From: Tissierellia bacterium
GTDB lineage: Bacteria > Bacillota > Clostridia > Tissierellales > Tissierellaceae
Length of the DNA: 12,731 bases
Direction of reading: 5' to 3'
NCBI GenBank assembly: GCA_012521625.1
Contig: JAAYLY010000197.1
Span: forward strand, 1-12,731
How positions within the stretch are numbered: the first letter of the stretch is position 1; each line of letters opens with the position of its first letter. Of this stretch, positions 1-6,146 are shown piece by piece. A program made the translations under genes and the position numbers. The notes beneath the pieces are model-generated. The model did no database searches. It was not told where the DNA came from and was given only the letters and a program-made list of their open reading frames with translations.

Positions 1-19
1 TAATATTATACTGAGCCAT
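1..19 (-). CDS. Start of a leftward gene, probably IS256-family transposase (partial)
   Basis: The reverse complement of bases 19 to 1 reads ATG GCT CAG TAT AAT ATT, giving MAQYNI before the window ends. A consensus Shine-Dalgarno GAGGAGG lies at bases 34-28, seven or eight bases before the ATG. An earlier ATG at 26 in another frame stops within a few codons. The visible residues match the opening I recall for IS256-family DDE transposases, but six residues cannot prove that. Its leader can form two hairpins, one of which covers part of the ribosome binding site. Confidence 0.5.
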
Positions 20-29
20 GGTTCATCCT

Positions 30-71
30 CCTCGGTTTGGTATTTGTGTTGCAACTATATTTTAACCGAGG
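30..71 (-). promoter_or_regulatory. Inverted repeat sequestering the transposase ribosome binding site
   Basis: CCTCGGTT at 30-37 and AACCGAGG at 64-71 are perfect 8-base complements around a 26-base loop. On the minus-strand transcript the downstream arm contains the first GAGG of the GAGGAGG ribosome binding site. A second small hairpin, TGAGC/GCTCA at 74-87, lies just upstream. Such folds are known in some insertion sequences (IS10, for example) to block translation of read-through transcripts. That role here is inferred. Confidence 0.4.
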
Positions 72-120
72 TATGAGCTTTGGCTCAAATTATTTTTCTT
101 TTTACACCATTATATAGACT

Positions 121-314
121 TAATCATCTTATTAGTATATTAATCTATTATTCTATTATTCTTCTAATACCCTAAAAGTATATCTAAAACTTCTTTGCAA
201 TACTTGAAATACATACATTGAAGCTACTTTTAGTTAATAAATCTTATATATGGGTAATATCATTTATAGCAAGTAATTTATATAATTAATCATCTAGAGT
301 AAGGAGAGTATTAT
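121..314. other. AT-rich gap between the IS end and cheB
   Basis: I see no gene or RNA in these 194 bases. The sequence is very AT-rich. A 10-base direct repeat, TTAATCATCT, occurs at 120-129, abutting the apparent IS tip, and again at 286-295 just before the cheB ribosome binding site. A short tandem of TATTATTC-like units lies around 147-162. There are TTG-containing stretches near 195-223, but none pairs with a good -10 at normal spacing, so the cheB promoter is unassigned. Confidence 0.4.
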
Positions 315-1334
315 ATGGCTATAAAATTGTTGATAGTGGATGATTCTGCATTTATGAGAAAGATCATAAGGGATATAGTTAAGGAATTCCATGGAATAGA
401 GGTAGTGGGAATTGCTAGGAATGGTATGGATGCTCTTAAGAAGATTGAATTACTTAAACCAGATATTATAACCCTAGATATTGAAATGCCCATATTAAAT
501 GGACTAGATACCCTAAAGATTATTAAGGAAAAGTATGATATTCCAGTTATCATGTTAAGCTCAAGGACAGGTACCGACATAACCATTGAGGCCTTACAAA
601 TAGGGGCCTTAGATTTTATAGAAAAGCCTAAGGATTTAACGGATTTGGAAAATTTAAGTATAGAATTGGAAAATAAGCTTAAGTCTATTGTAAAGAAAGA
701 AGCTAAGAAATACGATATAAAATATGATAGGGAGCTTACCAAGCAGGGAATAGAGCCTAGTAGGGAATTCGATGCGGTGGTCATAGCAGCATCAACAGGT
801 GGGCCAAAGGCCTTAGTATATCTAATTAGCCAATTGCCCAAGGATATACAGGTGCCCATTTTCATCGTCCAACACATGCCTAAGGGCTTTACCACATCCT
901 TTGCCCATAGGTTAGATAGTGAATCCCAGGTAAGGGTGGTAGAGGCGGAGGAGGGTATGGAAATAGAAGCTGGTAATGTCTATCTAGCACCAGGGGATTA
1001 CCATATGGTTATAGATAAAAATCAGATCTCCTTAAACCAGCTAGAAAAGCTCCACGGAGTCAGGCCGGCTGCCGATTACTTATTTGAATCTGCCTCCAAG
1101 ATCTATAAGGATAGGTTGCTAGGTATAATACTTACTGGAATGGGTAGAGATGGTAGTCAGGGTATGGCAACTATTAAAAAGAACGGCGGTTATAACATAG
1201 TACAAAGTGAGAGAAGCTGTGTGGTCTACGGCATGCCAGGTAGTGCTGTGGAATTGGGAGTTGTAGATGCTATCCTAGATCTGGAGGATATATCTTTAAG
1301 CTTAAATAAAGTAGTTAGGAGTAGGCCTAACTAA
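315..1334 (+). CDS. cheB: Chemotaxis response regulator protein-glutamate methylesterase CheB
   Basis: CheB removes methyl groups from (and deamidates) methyl-accepting chemotaxis receptors, resetting their signalling state. It is activated when the kinase CheA phosphorylates its receiver domain. The 339-residue protein has the full two-domain layout. The N-terminal receiver (about 1-125) carries the acidic pair D9-D10, the phosphoacceptor D55 in TLDIEMP, and K104. A linker follows, then the methylesterase domain (about 150-335) with the expected catalytic triad S160 (AASTGGP), H187 (VQHMP) and D279 (GMGRDG). Length is normal for the family. The start is set by AAGGAGAG at 301-308 ahead of ATG 315. 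No other che gene is visible, and upstream lies about 195 bases of AT-rich DNA and then the IS end. I could not pick a convincing promoter. Identification is firm; only its isolation from a che operon is unusual. Confidence 0.96.
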   Translation: MAIKLLIVDDSAFMRKIIRDIVKEFHGIEVVGIARNGMDALKKIELLKPDIITLDIEMPILNGLDTLKIIKEKYDIPVIMLSSRTGTDITIEALQIGALDFIEKPKDLTDLENLSIELENKLKSIVKKEAKKYDIKYDRELTKQGIEPSREFDAVVIAASTGGPKALVYLISQLPKDIQVPIFIVQHMPKGFTTSFAHRLDSESQVRVVEAEEGMEIEAGNVYLAPGDYHMVIDKNQISLNQLEKLHGVRPAADYLFESASKIYKDRLLGIILTGMGRDGSQGMATIKKNGGYNIVQSERSCVVYGMPGSAVELGVVDAILDLEDISLSLNKVVRSRPN

Positions 1335-1364
1335 TAGGGGAGCTTTAGTCTATGGTTTAAGGGC

Positions 1365-1392
1365 CTCCATAGGACCCTATTTGGAGTTTTTA
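1365..1392 (+). terminator. Probable intrinsic terminator after cheB
   Basis: CTCCA at 1365-1369 pairs with TGGAG at 1382-1386. The inner TAGG pairs with CCTA, leaving a two-base bulge, and the stem is followed directly by TTTTTATTTATT. It lies about 30 bases past the cheB stop. The bulge makes it weaker than the perfect hairpins elsewhere in the window, but the position and U-tract fit. Confidence 0.55.
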
Positions 1393-1445
1393 TTTATGGG
1401 AATATGGGGAAACTTTAGCATTTTATCATAGGTATACAATTAATT

Positions 1446-1538
1446 GTGTTGACCTACTTTGTTAGTTACCTTTATTATAGGTATATTGGAGATATAAAGG
1501 ATATGGAGTATCATGAGGAAATGGATAAATTAAAGTAG
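1446..1538 (+). CDS. Possible 30-residue membrane peptide (unproven)
   Basis: From GTG 1446 to TAG 1536-1538 an open frame reads as a hydrophobic, Tyr-rich N-terminal half (LTYFVSYLYYRY) and then a charged tail (MEYHEEMDKLK). This resembles a single-pass small membrane protein. The open frame extends upstream to a TAG near 1417 and the extra codons are also hydrophobic (FIIGIQLIV), but there is no ATG, GTG or TTG before 1446. No good ribosome binding site precedes the GTG; the nearest AGG is about 14 bases away. It could be a real small gene with a non-standard start, a decayed remnant, or chance. I do not recognise a family. Confidence 0.2.
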   Translation: MLTYFVSYLYYRYIGDIKDMEYHEEMDKLK

Positions 1539-1629
1539 ATTATAAGTTTAATAATTTATATTTCTTAATTGATAAATTTACAAGCTAAATACAGTATAAT
1601 AAACATTACAAAAATAAAGGTGGCAGATT

Positions 1630-2106
1630 ATGGGTAAGATAAAAACCAATGCTATGAGGATTTTAGATAAGATGGATGTGGAATATACTAGCTATATTTA
1701 TTCTAGTAATGACAATAAGATAGATGGCATATCAGTAGCCAATAAGATTGGAAAGGACCCTAAATATGTCTATAAAACCCTGGTAGCCAAGGGCCATAGT
1801 GGAGAAATATATGTCTACGTCATACCAGTGGCTGAAGAATTAGATCTTAAAAAGGCGGCAAGGGCTGCAGGGGAGAAGAATATTCAGTTGGTAAGTGTAA
1901 AGGATATTCAAAAATTAACTGGCTATATAAGGGGAGGGTGTTCCCCAATAGGAATGAAGAAGAAATACAAAACCTTTATAGATTCCACGGCCTTAGATAT
2001 AGAGAGGATTGTTGTAAGCGCTGGTAAGATAGGAGTACAAATGGAATTAAAGATAGAGGACCTAATAAGGGCTAGTGAGTCGGAACTTGAAGATTTAATA
2101 TCATAG
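1630..2106 (+). CDS. ybaK: YbaK/EbsC-family aminoacyl-tRNA deacylase (Cys-tRNA(Pro) deacylase type)
   Basis: Proteins of this family act in trans on mischarged tRNA; the best studied, YbaK of Haemophilus and E. coli, hydrolyses Cys-tRNA(Pro) made by prolyl-tRNA synthetase. The 158-residue length is typical of the stand-alone form. Family hallmarks are visible: the N-terminal TNAMRILDK helix, YKTLVAKG with the conserved lysine at K49, the PVAEELDLKKAARA segment (66-80), and the Gly-rich RGGCSPIGMKKK loop at 101-112. These fit the YbaK subgroup better than ProX or the ProRS INS domain, although exact tRNA specificity is inferred. The ATG at 1630 has AAAGGTGG (1616-1623) at good spacing. It appears to be transcribed separately from cheB. 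A TATAAT at 1595-1600 lies upstream, but TTGATA at 1569-1574 is 20 bases away, so the promoter call is weak. Confidence 0.88.
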   Translation: MGKIKTNAMRILDKMDVEYTSYIYSSNDNKIDGISVANKIGKDPKYVYKTLVAKGHSGEIYVYVIPVAEELDLKKAARAAGEKNIQLVSVKDIQKLTGYIRGGCSPIGMKKKYKTFIDSTALDIERIVVSAGKIGVQMELKIEDLIRASESELEDLIS

Positions 2107-2127
2107 GCCCAATCTATTATTGGCTTT
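2107..2127 (+). terminator. Weak hairpin directly after the YbaK-like gene
   Basis: Immediately after the stop codon, GCCCAAT (2107-2113) pairs with ATTGGC (2119-2124) with one bulged C. Only three T follow, so termination would be partial at best. Confidence 0.3.
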
Positions 2128-2160
2128 AAGGTATATTTACTAAGTTATATGATTATATTC

Positions 2161-2188
2161 TTGAAAATGTACAGTTGAATGTTATAAT
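2161..2188 (+). promoter_or_regulatory. SigA-type promoter for the nitroreductase/cyclophilin pair
   Basis: TTGAAA at 2161-2166 and a perfect TATAAT at 2183-2188 are separated by 16 bases. The predicted start of transcription is around 2195, giving a leader of about 45 bases to the TTG start codon. Confidence 0.6.
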
Positions 2189-2239
2189 TTAGAAATAAGT
2201 TAGTAATGTGAAAAGAATGATTACTAAGGAGATGATAAC

Positions 2240-2749
2240 TTGAATATTATCGAAGCCATAATGACTAGGAGGAGTATTAGGCATTTTACAGGAGAACTTA
2301 TAAGGGATGAGGATTTAGAGACTATCTTAAAAGCAGGTTTTCAAGCCCCTTCTGCTCATAATAAGCAGCCCTGGGAGTTTGTTGTCCTAAGGGATAGGGA
2401 AAAGTTAAGGGCCATTAAGGAATTCCATAAATATGCTAAGATGGTAGAAGATGCTGGAACTGCCATAGTAGTCTGTGGAGATAAGAATAAGCAGGACCGT
2501 ATGGGCTTTCTAGTTGCTGATACCTCTGCTGCAATTCAAAATATGCTACTGGCAGCTCACGGCTTAAATTTAGGGGCAGTATGGTGCGGCATATATGATT
2601 CCAATAGCCTGGTAGAATTCTTCAGCCAGTTATTAAAGTTACTTGAAAACATCCTTCCTATAGGTATGGTTGTAGTGGGTAATAAGATTAGGGATAGGAG
2701 CATCCAAGATAGATATGATGAAACTAAGATACATTATGATGAATGGTAG
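2240..2749 (+). CDS. Nitroreductase-family FMN-dependent oxidoreductase
   Basis: This is a small member (169 residues) of the nitroreductase fold, whose members bind FMN as dimers and reduce nitro compounds, quinones or other electrophiles using NAD(P)H. The physiological substrate cannot be read from sequence. Visible hallmarks are the N-terminal MTRRSIRHF (8-16), whose arginines contact the FMN phosphate, the APSAHNKQPWEFVVL block (36-50), and the central LLAAHGLNLGAVWCG segment (103-117). The start is TTG at 2240, supported by AAGGAG at 2226-2231 eight bases upstream. The next in-frame ATG would remove the NIIEAI helix start that most relatives keep. It is followed after 27 bases by the cyclophilin gene and probably shares its transcript. 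There are no ferredoxin-type cysteines, so this is the simple form. Confidence 0.88.
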   Translation: MNIIEAIMTRRSIRHFTGELIRDEDLETILKAGFQAPSAHNKQPWEFVVLRDREKLRAIKEFHKYAKMVEDAGTAIVVCGDKNKQDRMGFLVADTSAAIQNMLLAAHGLNLGAVWCGIYDSNSLVEFFSQLLKLLENILPIGMVVVGNKIRDRSIQDRYDETKIHYDEW

Positions 2750-2776
2750 AATAAAAACTAAAAGTGGTGGAAGAGG

Positions 2777-3499
2777 ATGAAAAAGCTAACTTATCTAGTA
2801 TTGATTATAATGATAATCAGCCTACTAACTGCCTGTAACAGGCCTAATAATGATTTGGGTAAGACGCCGGAGGAAAATTTAGAAAAAGGAGAGATTCAGT
2901 TGGCACAATTGGAAATGCCTAAAAAAGGTGAAGAAATAGCTATTATAAAGACTAATTTTGGTGATATAAAAATTAGATTGTTTCCTGATATAGCGCCAAA
3001 GGCTGTGGAAAACTTCATAACCCATTCGCAAAATGGTTACTATGATGGGGTGACCTTCCATAGGGTTATAGAGGATTTTATGATTCAGGGTGGCGATCCT
3101 GAGGGAACTGGAAGGGGAGGTCAAAGTATTTGGGGCAGTCCTTTTGAGGACGAATTTCATGTGGACTACCATAATATTAGAGGGGCTGTTTCCATGGCAA
3201 ATGCAGGTGCTAATACGAATGGTAGCCAGTTCTTTATAGTCCAAAAAAAGGATGTAGAAGAGGACTTTATCCAACAGATGGAGAAGATTGGGGCTGAAGG
3301 AGGGTATCCGGAAGCGGTTGTTGAGGCTTATAAGAAGTATGGGGGAACTCCTTGGTTAGATTATAAGCACACGGTTTTTGGCCAAGTTTTTGAGGGAATG
3401 GATGTAGTTGATGAGATTGCAGGGGTGGAGGTTGGACCACAGGATCGACCTCTGGAAGATGTAATCATAGAAACTATAGAAATAGTCAAATATGAATAA
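2777..3499 (+). CDS. Cyclophilin-type peptidyl-prolyl cis-trans isomerase, membrane-anchored lipoprotein
   Basis: Cyclophilins catalyse cis-trans isomerisation of Xaa-Pro bonds and assist protein folding. Residues 1-20 form a lipoprotein signal peptide ending in the lipobox LLTAC. C20 would be lipidated, so the enzyme should sit on the outer face of the membrane. After a short linker the cyclophilin domain spans about 52-238. Active-site residues equivalent to those of human CypA are present: R97 in FHRV, F101/M102/Q104 in DFMIQGG, the NTNGSQFFI block at 147-154, W193 and H198 in WLDYKHTVFG. About 25-30 residues (158-190), rich in Glu and Tyr, are inserted between QFFIV and the WLDYKH motif relative to the minimal domain; I believe this is common in Firmicutes relatives. 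The ATG has GGTGG (2766-2770) at good spacing. The gene ends at a strong terminator. Confidence 0.93.
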   Translation: MKKLTYLVLIIMIISLLTACNRPNNDLGKTPEENLEKGEIQLAQLEMPKKGEEIAIIKTNFGDIKIRLFPDIAPKAVENFITHSQNGYYDGVTFHRVIEDFMIQGGDPEGTGRGGQSIWGSPFEDEFHVDYHNIRGAVSMANAGANTNGSQFFIVQKKDVEEDFIQQMEKIGAEGGYPEAVVEAYKKYGGTPWLDYKHTVFGQVFEGMDVVDEIAGVEVGPQDRPLEDVIIETIEIVKYE

Positions 3500-3506
3500 T
3501 TATATA

Positions 3507-3536
3507 GGGTTAATCTTCATAGATTAGCCCTTTTTC
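3507..3536 (+). terminator. Strong intrinsic terminator after the cyclophilin gene
   Basis: GGGTTAATCT (3507-3516) and AGATTAGCCC (3521-3530) form a 10-base-pair stem with one G-T wobble and a TCAT loop, followed by TTTTT. It closes the nitroreductase-cyclophilin unit. Confidence 0.9.
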
Positions 3537-3663
3537 ATAAGAAGCTTTTGTAAAGAGAAGGAAAAACCTTATTTCCACAAATTTAATGTGCTATAATCAA
3601 AATTTAATGATAATGCATAGTATAAATATAAATATAAAATTTAAACAGTTTTATATAGGAAGT

Positions 3664-3691
3664 TTGTTCTAGAAATTATATTTAATATAAT
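3664..3691 (+). promoter_or_regulatory. Putative promoter for the MgtC-family gene
   Basis: TTGTTC at 3664-3669 and TATAAT at 3686-3691 are 16 bases apart. Transcription would start near 3698, leaving a leader of only about 20 bases. There is therefore no room for a Mg2+-sensing leader such as the M-box. Confidence 0.5.
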
Positions 3692-3720
3692 AGCTAACAA
3701 TTTTATGAGGGGTAGTTACT

Positions 3721-4398
3721 ATGATAAGAAATTGGGAAGTTATCGGAAGACTATTATTGGCTTCCATACTGGGTGGAGTTATCGGCCTAGATAGGGAGGC
3801 AACCAATAGGCCGGCAGGTTTTAGAACCCATATATTGGTATCTATTGGATCTGCTCTAATCATGATGGTATCCATAAATAACTCCCTATATGGAGGGGAC
3901 GCATCTAGGATTGCTGCTCAAGTCGTAAGTGGAATAGGTTTTTTAGGAGCTGGAACTATCCTAAGGACGGGTACTAATGTGGAAGGCTTGACTACAGCTG
4001 CCAGCCTTTGGGTATGTGCTGGCATAGGCTTGGCCACAGGAAATGGAAATTATTCAGGAGCAGTAATTACTACCCTATTAGTCCTATTCTTTTTAAGGTA
4101 TTCTAAGATTTTTGAAAAAACTATCCTTAGGAATAGATTCAAAAATCTGGTGGTTATTGCATGGACTAGGGCAGGCTTAATTGGAGATATAGGGACCTTA
4201 TTAGGTAGGTATAATATAATTATTAAAGATATTTCTATAAAAAGTATTGAGGAAGATGACCAACAGAAGGAAAGGATACACTTAAATATAATGATGCCCC
4301 ATAAGAAAAATCTAGATAAGATTATAGATGAATTAAGCCTGATCGAGGGCATATTAGAGATTATTATAGACGACAACTTAATAAATATAAGAAAGTAA
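3721..4398 (+). CDS. MgtC/SapB-family inner-membrane protein
   Basis: This is a 225-residue protein with a hydrophobic N-terminal part (about 5-128, four or five membrane segments) and a soluble C-terminal part (about 142-222) resembling the ACT-like domain of longer MgtC proteins. The MgtC signature blocks are present: GGVIGLDRE (18-26), PAGFRTHILV (31-40), SRIAAQVVSGIGFLGAGTIL (62-81) and GLTTAASLWV (89-98). Salmonella MgtC modulates the F1Fo ATP synthase and helps survival in low Mg2+; the role of Firmicutes homologues is not settled, so no symbol is given. The start ATG 3721 has GAGGGG (3707-3712) upstream. It is a single-gene unit bounded by its own promoter and terminator, with no Mg2+ transporter visible alongside. 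Confidence 0.92.
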   Translation: MIRNWEVIGRLLLASILGGVIGLDREATNRPAGFRTHILVSIGSALIMMVSINNSLYGGDASRIAAQVVSGIGFLGAGTILRTGTNVEGLTTAASLWVCAGIGLATGNGNYSGAVITTLLVLFFLRYSKIFEKTILRNRFKNLVVIAWTRAGLIGDIGTLLGRYNIIIKDISIKSIEEDDQQKERIHLNIMMPHKKNLDKIIDELSLIEGILEIIIDDNLINIRK

Positions 4399-4406
4399 TA
4401 TGTACT

Positions 4407-4433
4407 GGAATGACCTATAGTCATTCCTTTTTT
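4407..4433 (+). terminator. Intrinsic terminator after the MgtC-family gene
   Basis: GGAATGAC (4407-4414) and GTCATTCC (4420-4427) form a perfect 8-base-pair stem with loop CTATA, followed by TTTTTT. It lies between convergent genes. On the opposite strand the stem follows the permease stop but has no U-tract, so it is mainly a plus-strand terminator. Confidence 0.9.
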
Positions 4434-4436
4434 ATT

Positions 4437-5243
4437 TTACTCTATCCACTTAATGAAATGCTTTTCTATACTAGCTATAATCTTGTACATTAGGGCACAA
4501 ATTATAGCTAATATGACAACCCCCATCATTACTATATCTAGTTTGAAAACCTGGCTACCGTAGACTATCAAATATCCTATTCCCGCCTTAGATACTAAAA
4601 ATTCCCCTATTATTACCCCAACCCAAGATAGGCCGATGCTGATCTTTAAAGTACCAATTAAATTAGGGATGGAGGCGGGTAAAACCAACTTTTTCAATAT
4701 TTGAGGCTTACTGGCTCCGAAGGTCTTTAGGAGTTTAATCTTATTTGGGTCAGTTGAGATAAAACTATTGTACATGTTCATTATAGTTACTACGATGGAA
4801 ACTGAAATCGCTGTAACTATTATGCCTGAATATCCAGCCCCTACCCATATTATGATTATGGGTGCTAATGCAGTTTTAGGTAAGCTATTTAAAACAACTA
4901 TATAAGGATCTATTACCCTGGCCCAATATTCAGACCACCATAGGCCGATGGCAATAATTAAGCCCAGGATTGTACCTGCTGCAAAGCCTACTATAGTTTC
5001 CATAAGGGAAACGAAGACATGCTTGTGTAGGTTGCCATTGGTGGCATACTCTATAAAGAGCTTAACTATCCTAGATGGGCTACTGACTATAAAGGGGTCT
5101 ATCCACCTAAAATTAGCAGCCACTTCCCACAGGACTAGGGTTAGTATCAATATGCCTATTTGGGCTATCAGGATAGACCTTTTCCTCCGCTTAATAGCTG
5201 AGAGATATTCCTGATGACTTTTAGATATACTCTTATTAGACAT
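4437..5243 (-). CDS. NitT/TauT-type ABC transporter permease
   Basis: This 268-residue membrane protein is of the SsuC/TauC/ThiX class, the channel subunit of importers for sulfonates, taurine, nitrate, pyrimidine precursors and similar small anions or amines. About six hydrophobic segments are visible (roughly 24-42, 82-102, 114-138, 140-156, 203-225 and 236-254). The cytoplasmic EAA-like coupling loop that docks onto the ATPase lies at about 172-200 (KTFGASKPQILKKLVLPAS). The ATG at 5243-5241 overlaps the end of the ATPase gene by eight bases, so the two are translationally coupled. The substrate cannot be decided, because these permeases are alike across substrates and neither a binding protein nor a riboswitch is present nearby. 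Confidence 0.9.
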   Translation of the reverse strand: MSNKSISKSHQEYLSAIKRRKRSILIAQIGILILTLVLWEVAANFRWIDPFIVSSPSRIVKLFIEYATNGNLHKHVFVSLMETIVGFAAGTILGLIIAIGLWWSEYWARVIDPYIVVLNSLPKTALAPIIIIWVGAGYSGIIVTAISVSIVVTIMNMYNSFISTDPNKIKLLKTFGASKPQILKKLVLPASIPNLIGTLKISIGLSWVGVIIGEFLVSKAGIGYLIVYGSQVFKLDIVMMGVVILAIICALMYKIIASIEKHFIKWIE

Positions 5244-6012
5244 GAATATCCAGCTCCCTCCATATTTCGTTAAAGTATTGTCTAAATTCTGGAGCTTCCC
5301 TGCTCTTTAGAGGTGTTCTTTCTTTGTTACAGCTTAATTTAATATCGAAAATTTTCTTGATGGTACCCGGCCTTTGAGATAAGACTACAACACGGTCTGA
5401 CATGCTTATGGCTTCAGAAATATCGTGGGTGACCATAATGGCGGTTTTTTCCTCTTTTTTAAGGATAGTGCCTATTTCATCGGAGATAGCCAGCCGGGTT
5501 TGATAGTCCAAGGCGGAAAAGGGTTCATCTAATAATAATAAATCAGGCTCAAGAATTAAAGTCCTGATTAATGCTACCCTCTGCCTCATACCTCCTGAGA
5601 GTTGATAGGGGTAGGAGTAAATAAAGTCCCCTAAACCATAGCTGTGGAGCATCTCCTTTGCCCTTTCTTTAGCTTCATCATCTAGTTTTCCTTGGATTTC
5701 CAGCCCTAAAAGTACGTTATTTAGTATATTCCTCCATTCAAAAAGCTGGTCACTTTGGAACATATAACCCACATTATTTAGGGGTTTGTCTACTAAACGT
5801 CCATTGACCCTTACTGAACCCTTTGTGGGTTTAATTAGACCAGCTATGATGGATAGTAAGGTGGACTTGCCACAACCACTAGGGCCTACAACCCCGATTA
5901 TTTCATTATGATATATATCTAAGTTGACATCTCTAAGGGCTTCGGTCTCTTCTTCGATGGTGTGGTAGGTTATGCCTAGATCTTTTATCTCTACTACTTT
6001 TGCCTTATCCAT
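5236..6012 (-). CDS. NitT/TauT-type ABC transporter ATP-binding protein
   Basis: This is the nucleotide-binding subunit (258 residues) that powers the adjoining permease on the cytoplasmic face of the membrane. All ABC ATPase motifs are intact: Walker A GPSGCGKST (43-51), Q-loop Q86, signature LSGGM (138-142), Walker B LLLLDEP (158-164, catalytic E163) and switch H196 in VTHD. The D-loop SALD follows Walker B. The C-terminal end, about 230-258 with a PEF...IW.EL pattern, is typical of the SsuB/TauB/ThiZ class. The start at 6012 is supported by GGGAGGGAG just upstream on the minus strand. It is the first gene of a two-gene unit read leftward and diverges from tdk across a 134-base gap. No clear minus-strand promoter or riboswitch is seen there. 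The substrate is unknown. Confidence 0.92.
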   Translation of the reverse strand: MDKAKVVEIKDLGITYHTIEEETEALRDVNLDIYHNEIIGVVGPSGCGKSTLLSIIAGLIKPTKGSVRVNGRLVDKPLNNVGYMFQSDQLFEWRNILNNVLLGLEIQGKLDDEAKERAKEMLHSYGLGDFIYSYPYQLSGGMRQRVALIRTLILEPDLLLLDEPFSALDYQTRLAISDEIGTILKKEEKTAIMVTHDISEAISMSDRVVVLSQRPGTIKKIFDIKLSCNKERTPLKSREAPEFRQYFNEIWRELDIHV

Positions 6013-6107
6013 TTTCTCCCTCCCAATTGGAATTTATATTACTTATATTATTCATCTATATAGGCTTTGGTGAAATGATAAAATCCATATTAAATTTGCA
6101 TAAAACA

Positions 6108-6116
6108 TGATATAAT
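6108..6116 (+). promoter_or_regulatory. Extended -10 promoter element upstream of tdk
   Basis: TGATATAAT at 6108-6116 is a TG-n plus perfect -10 hexamer, which can work without a good -35. No -35-like hexamer lies at the proper distance. The leader would be about 25 bases. Confidence 0.5.
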
Positions 6117-6146
6117 AAATTGGTTAATTGCTAGGAGGTGTATTAA

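Larger units (their letters stand above)
1..120 (-). mobile_element. End of an IS256-like insertion sequence (partial)
   Basis: Read on the minus strand, this stretch starts near base 120 with AGTCTATATAATGGTGTAAA. It continues into an AT-rich leader and a ribosome binding site, then an ATG at base 19. The GTGTAAAAAG block near the tip resembles terminal repeats of IS256-family elements as I remember them, and the encoded start MAQYNI resembles IS256-family transposase N-termini. Only one end is visible, so neither the matching inverted repeat nor a target duplication can be checked. The boundary at about 120 is approximate. The family assignment is inference; that a gene start lies here is seen directly. 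Confidence 0.55.

Noticed and set aside
311..895. Long minus-strand open frame opposite cheB
   Set aside because: It lies wholly antisense to a clear cheB gene, has no ribosome binding site and shows no recognisable domain; it is a shadow frame.
3536..3720. Mg2+ riboswitch (M-box) upstream of the MgtC-family gene
   Set aside because: No conserved core was found, and the likely promoter leaves only about 20 bases of leader.
4050..4424. Minus-strand open frame opposite the MgtC-family gene
   Set aside because: It is antisense to a well-supported gene and runs through its terminator hairpin. Its hydrophobic look comes from the complement of AT-rich codons.
6013..6146. TPP riboswitch or other ligand-binding leader for the ABC transporter pair
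   Set aside because: The 134-base gap lacks the TPP core (CUGAGA and the matching second half) on the minus strand and has no terminator there.
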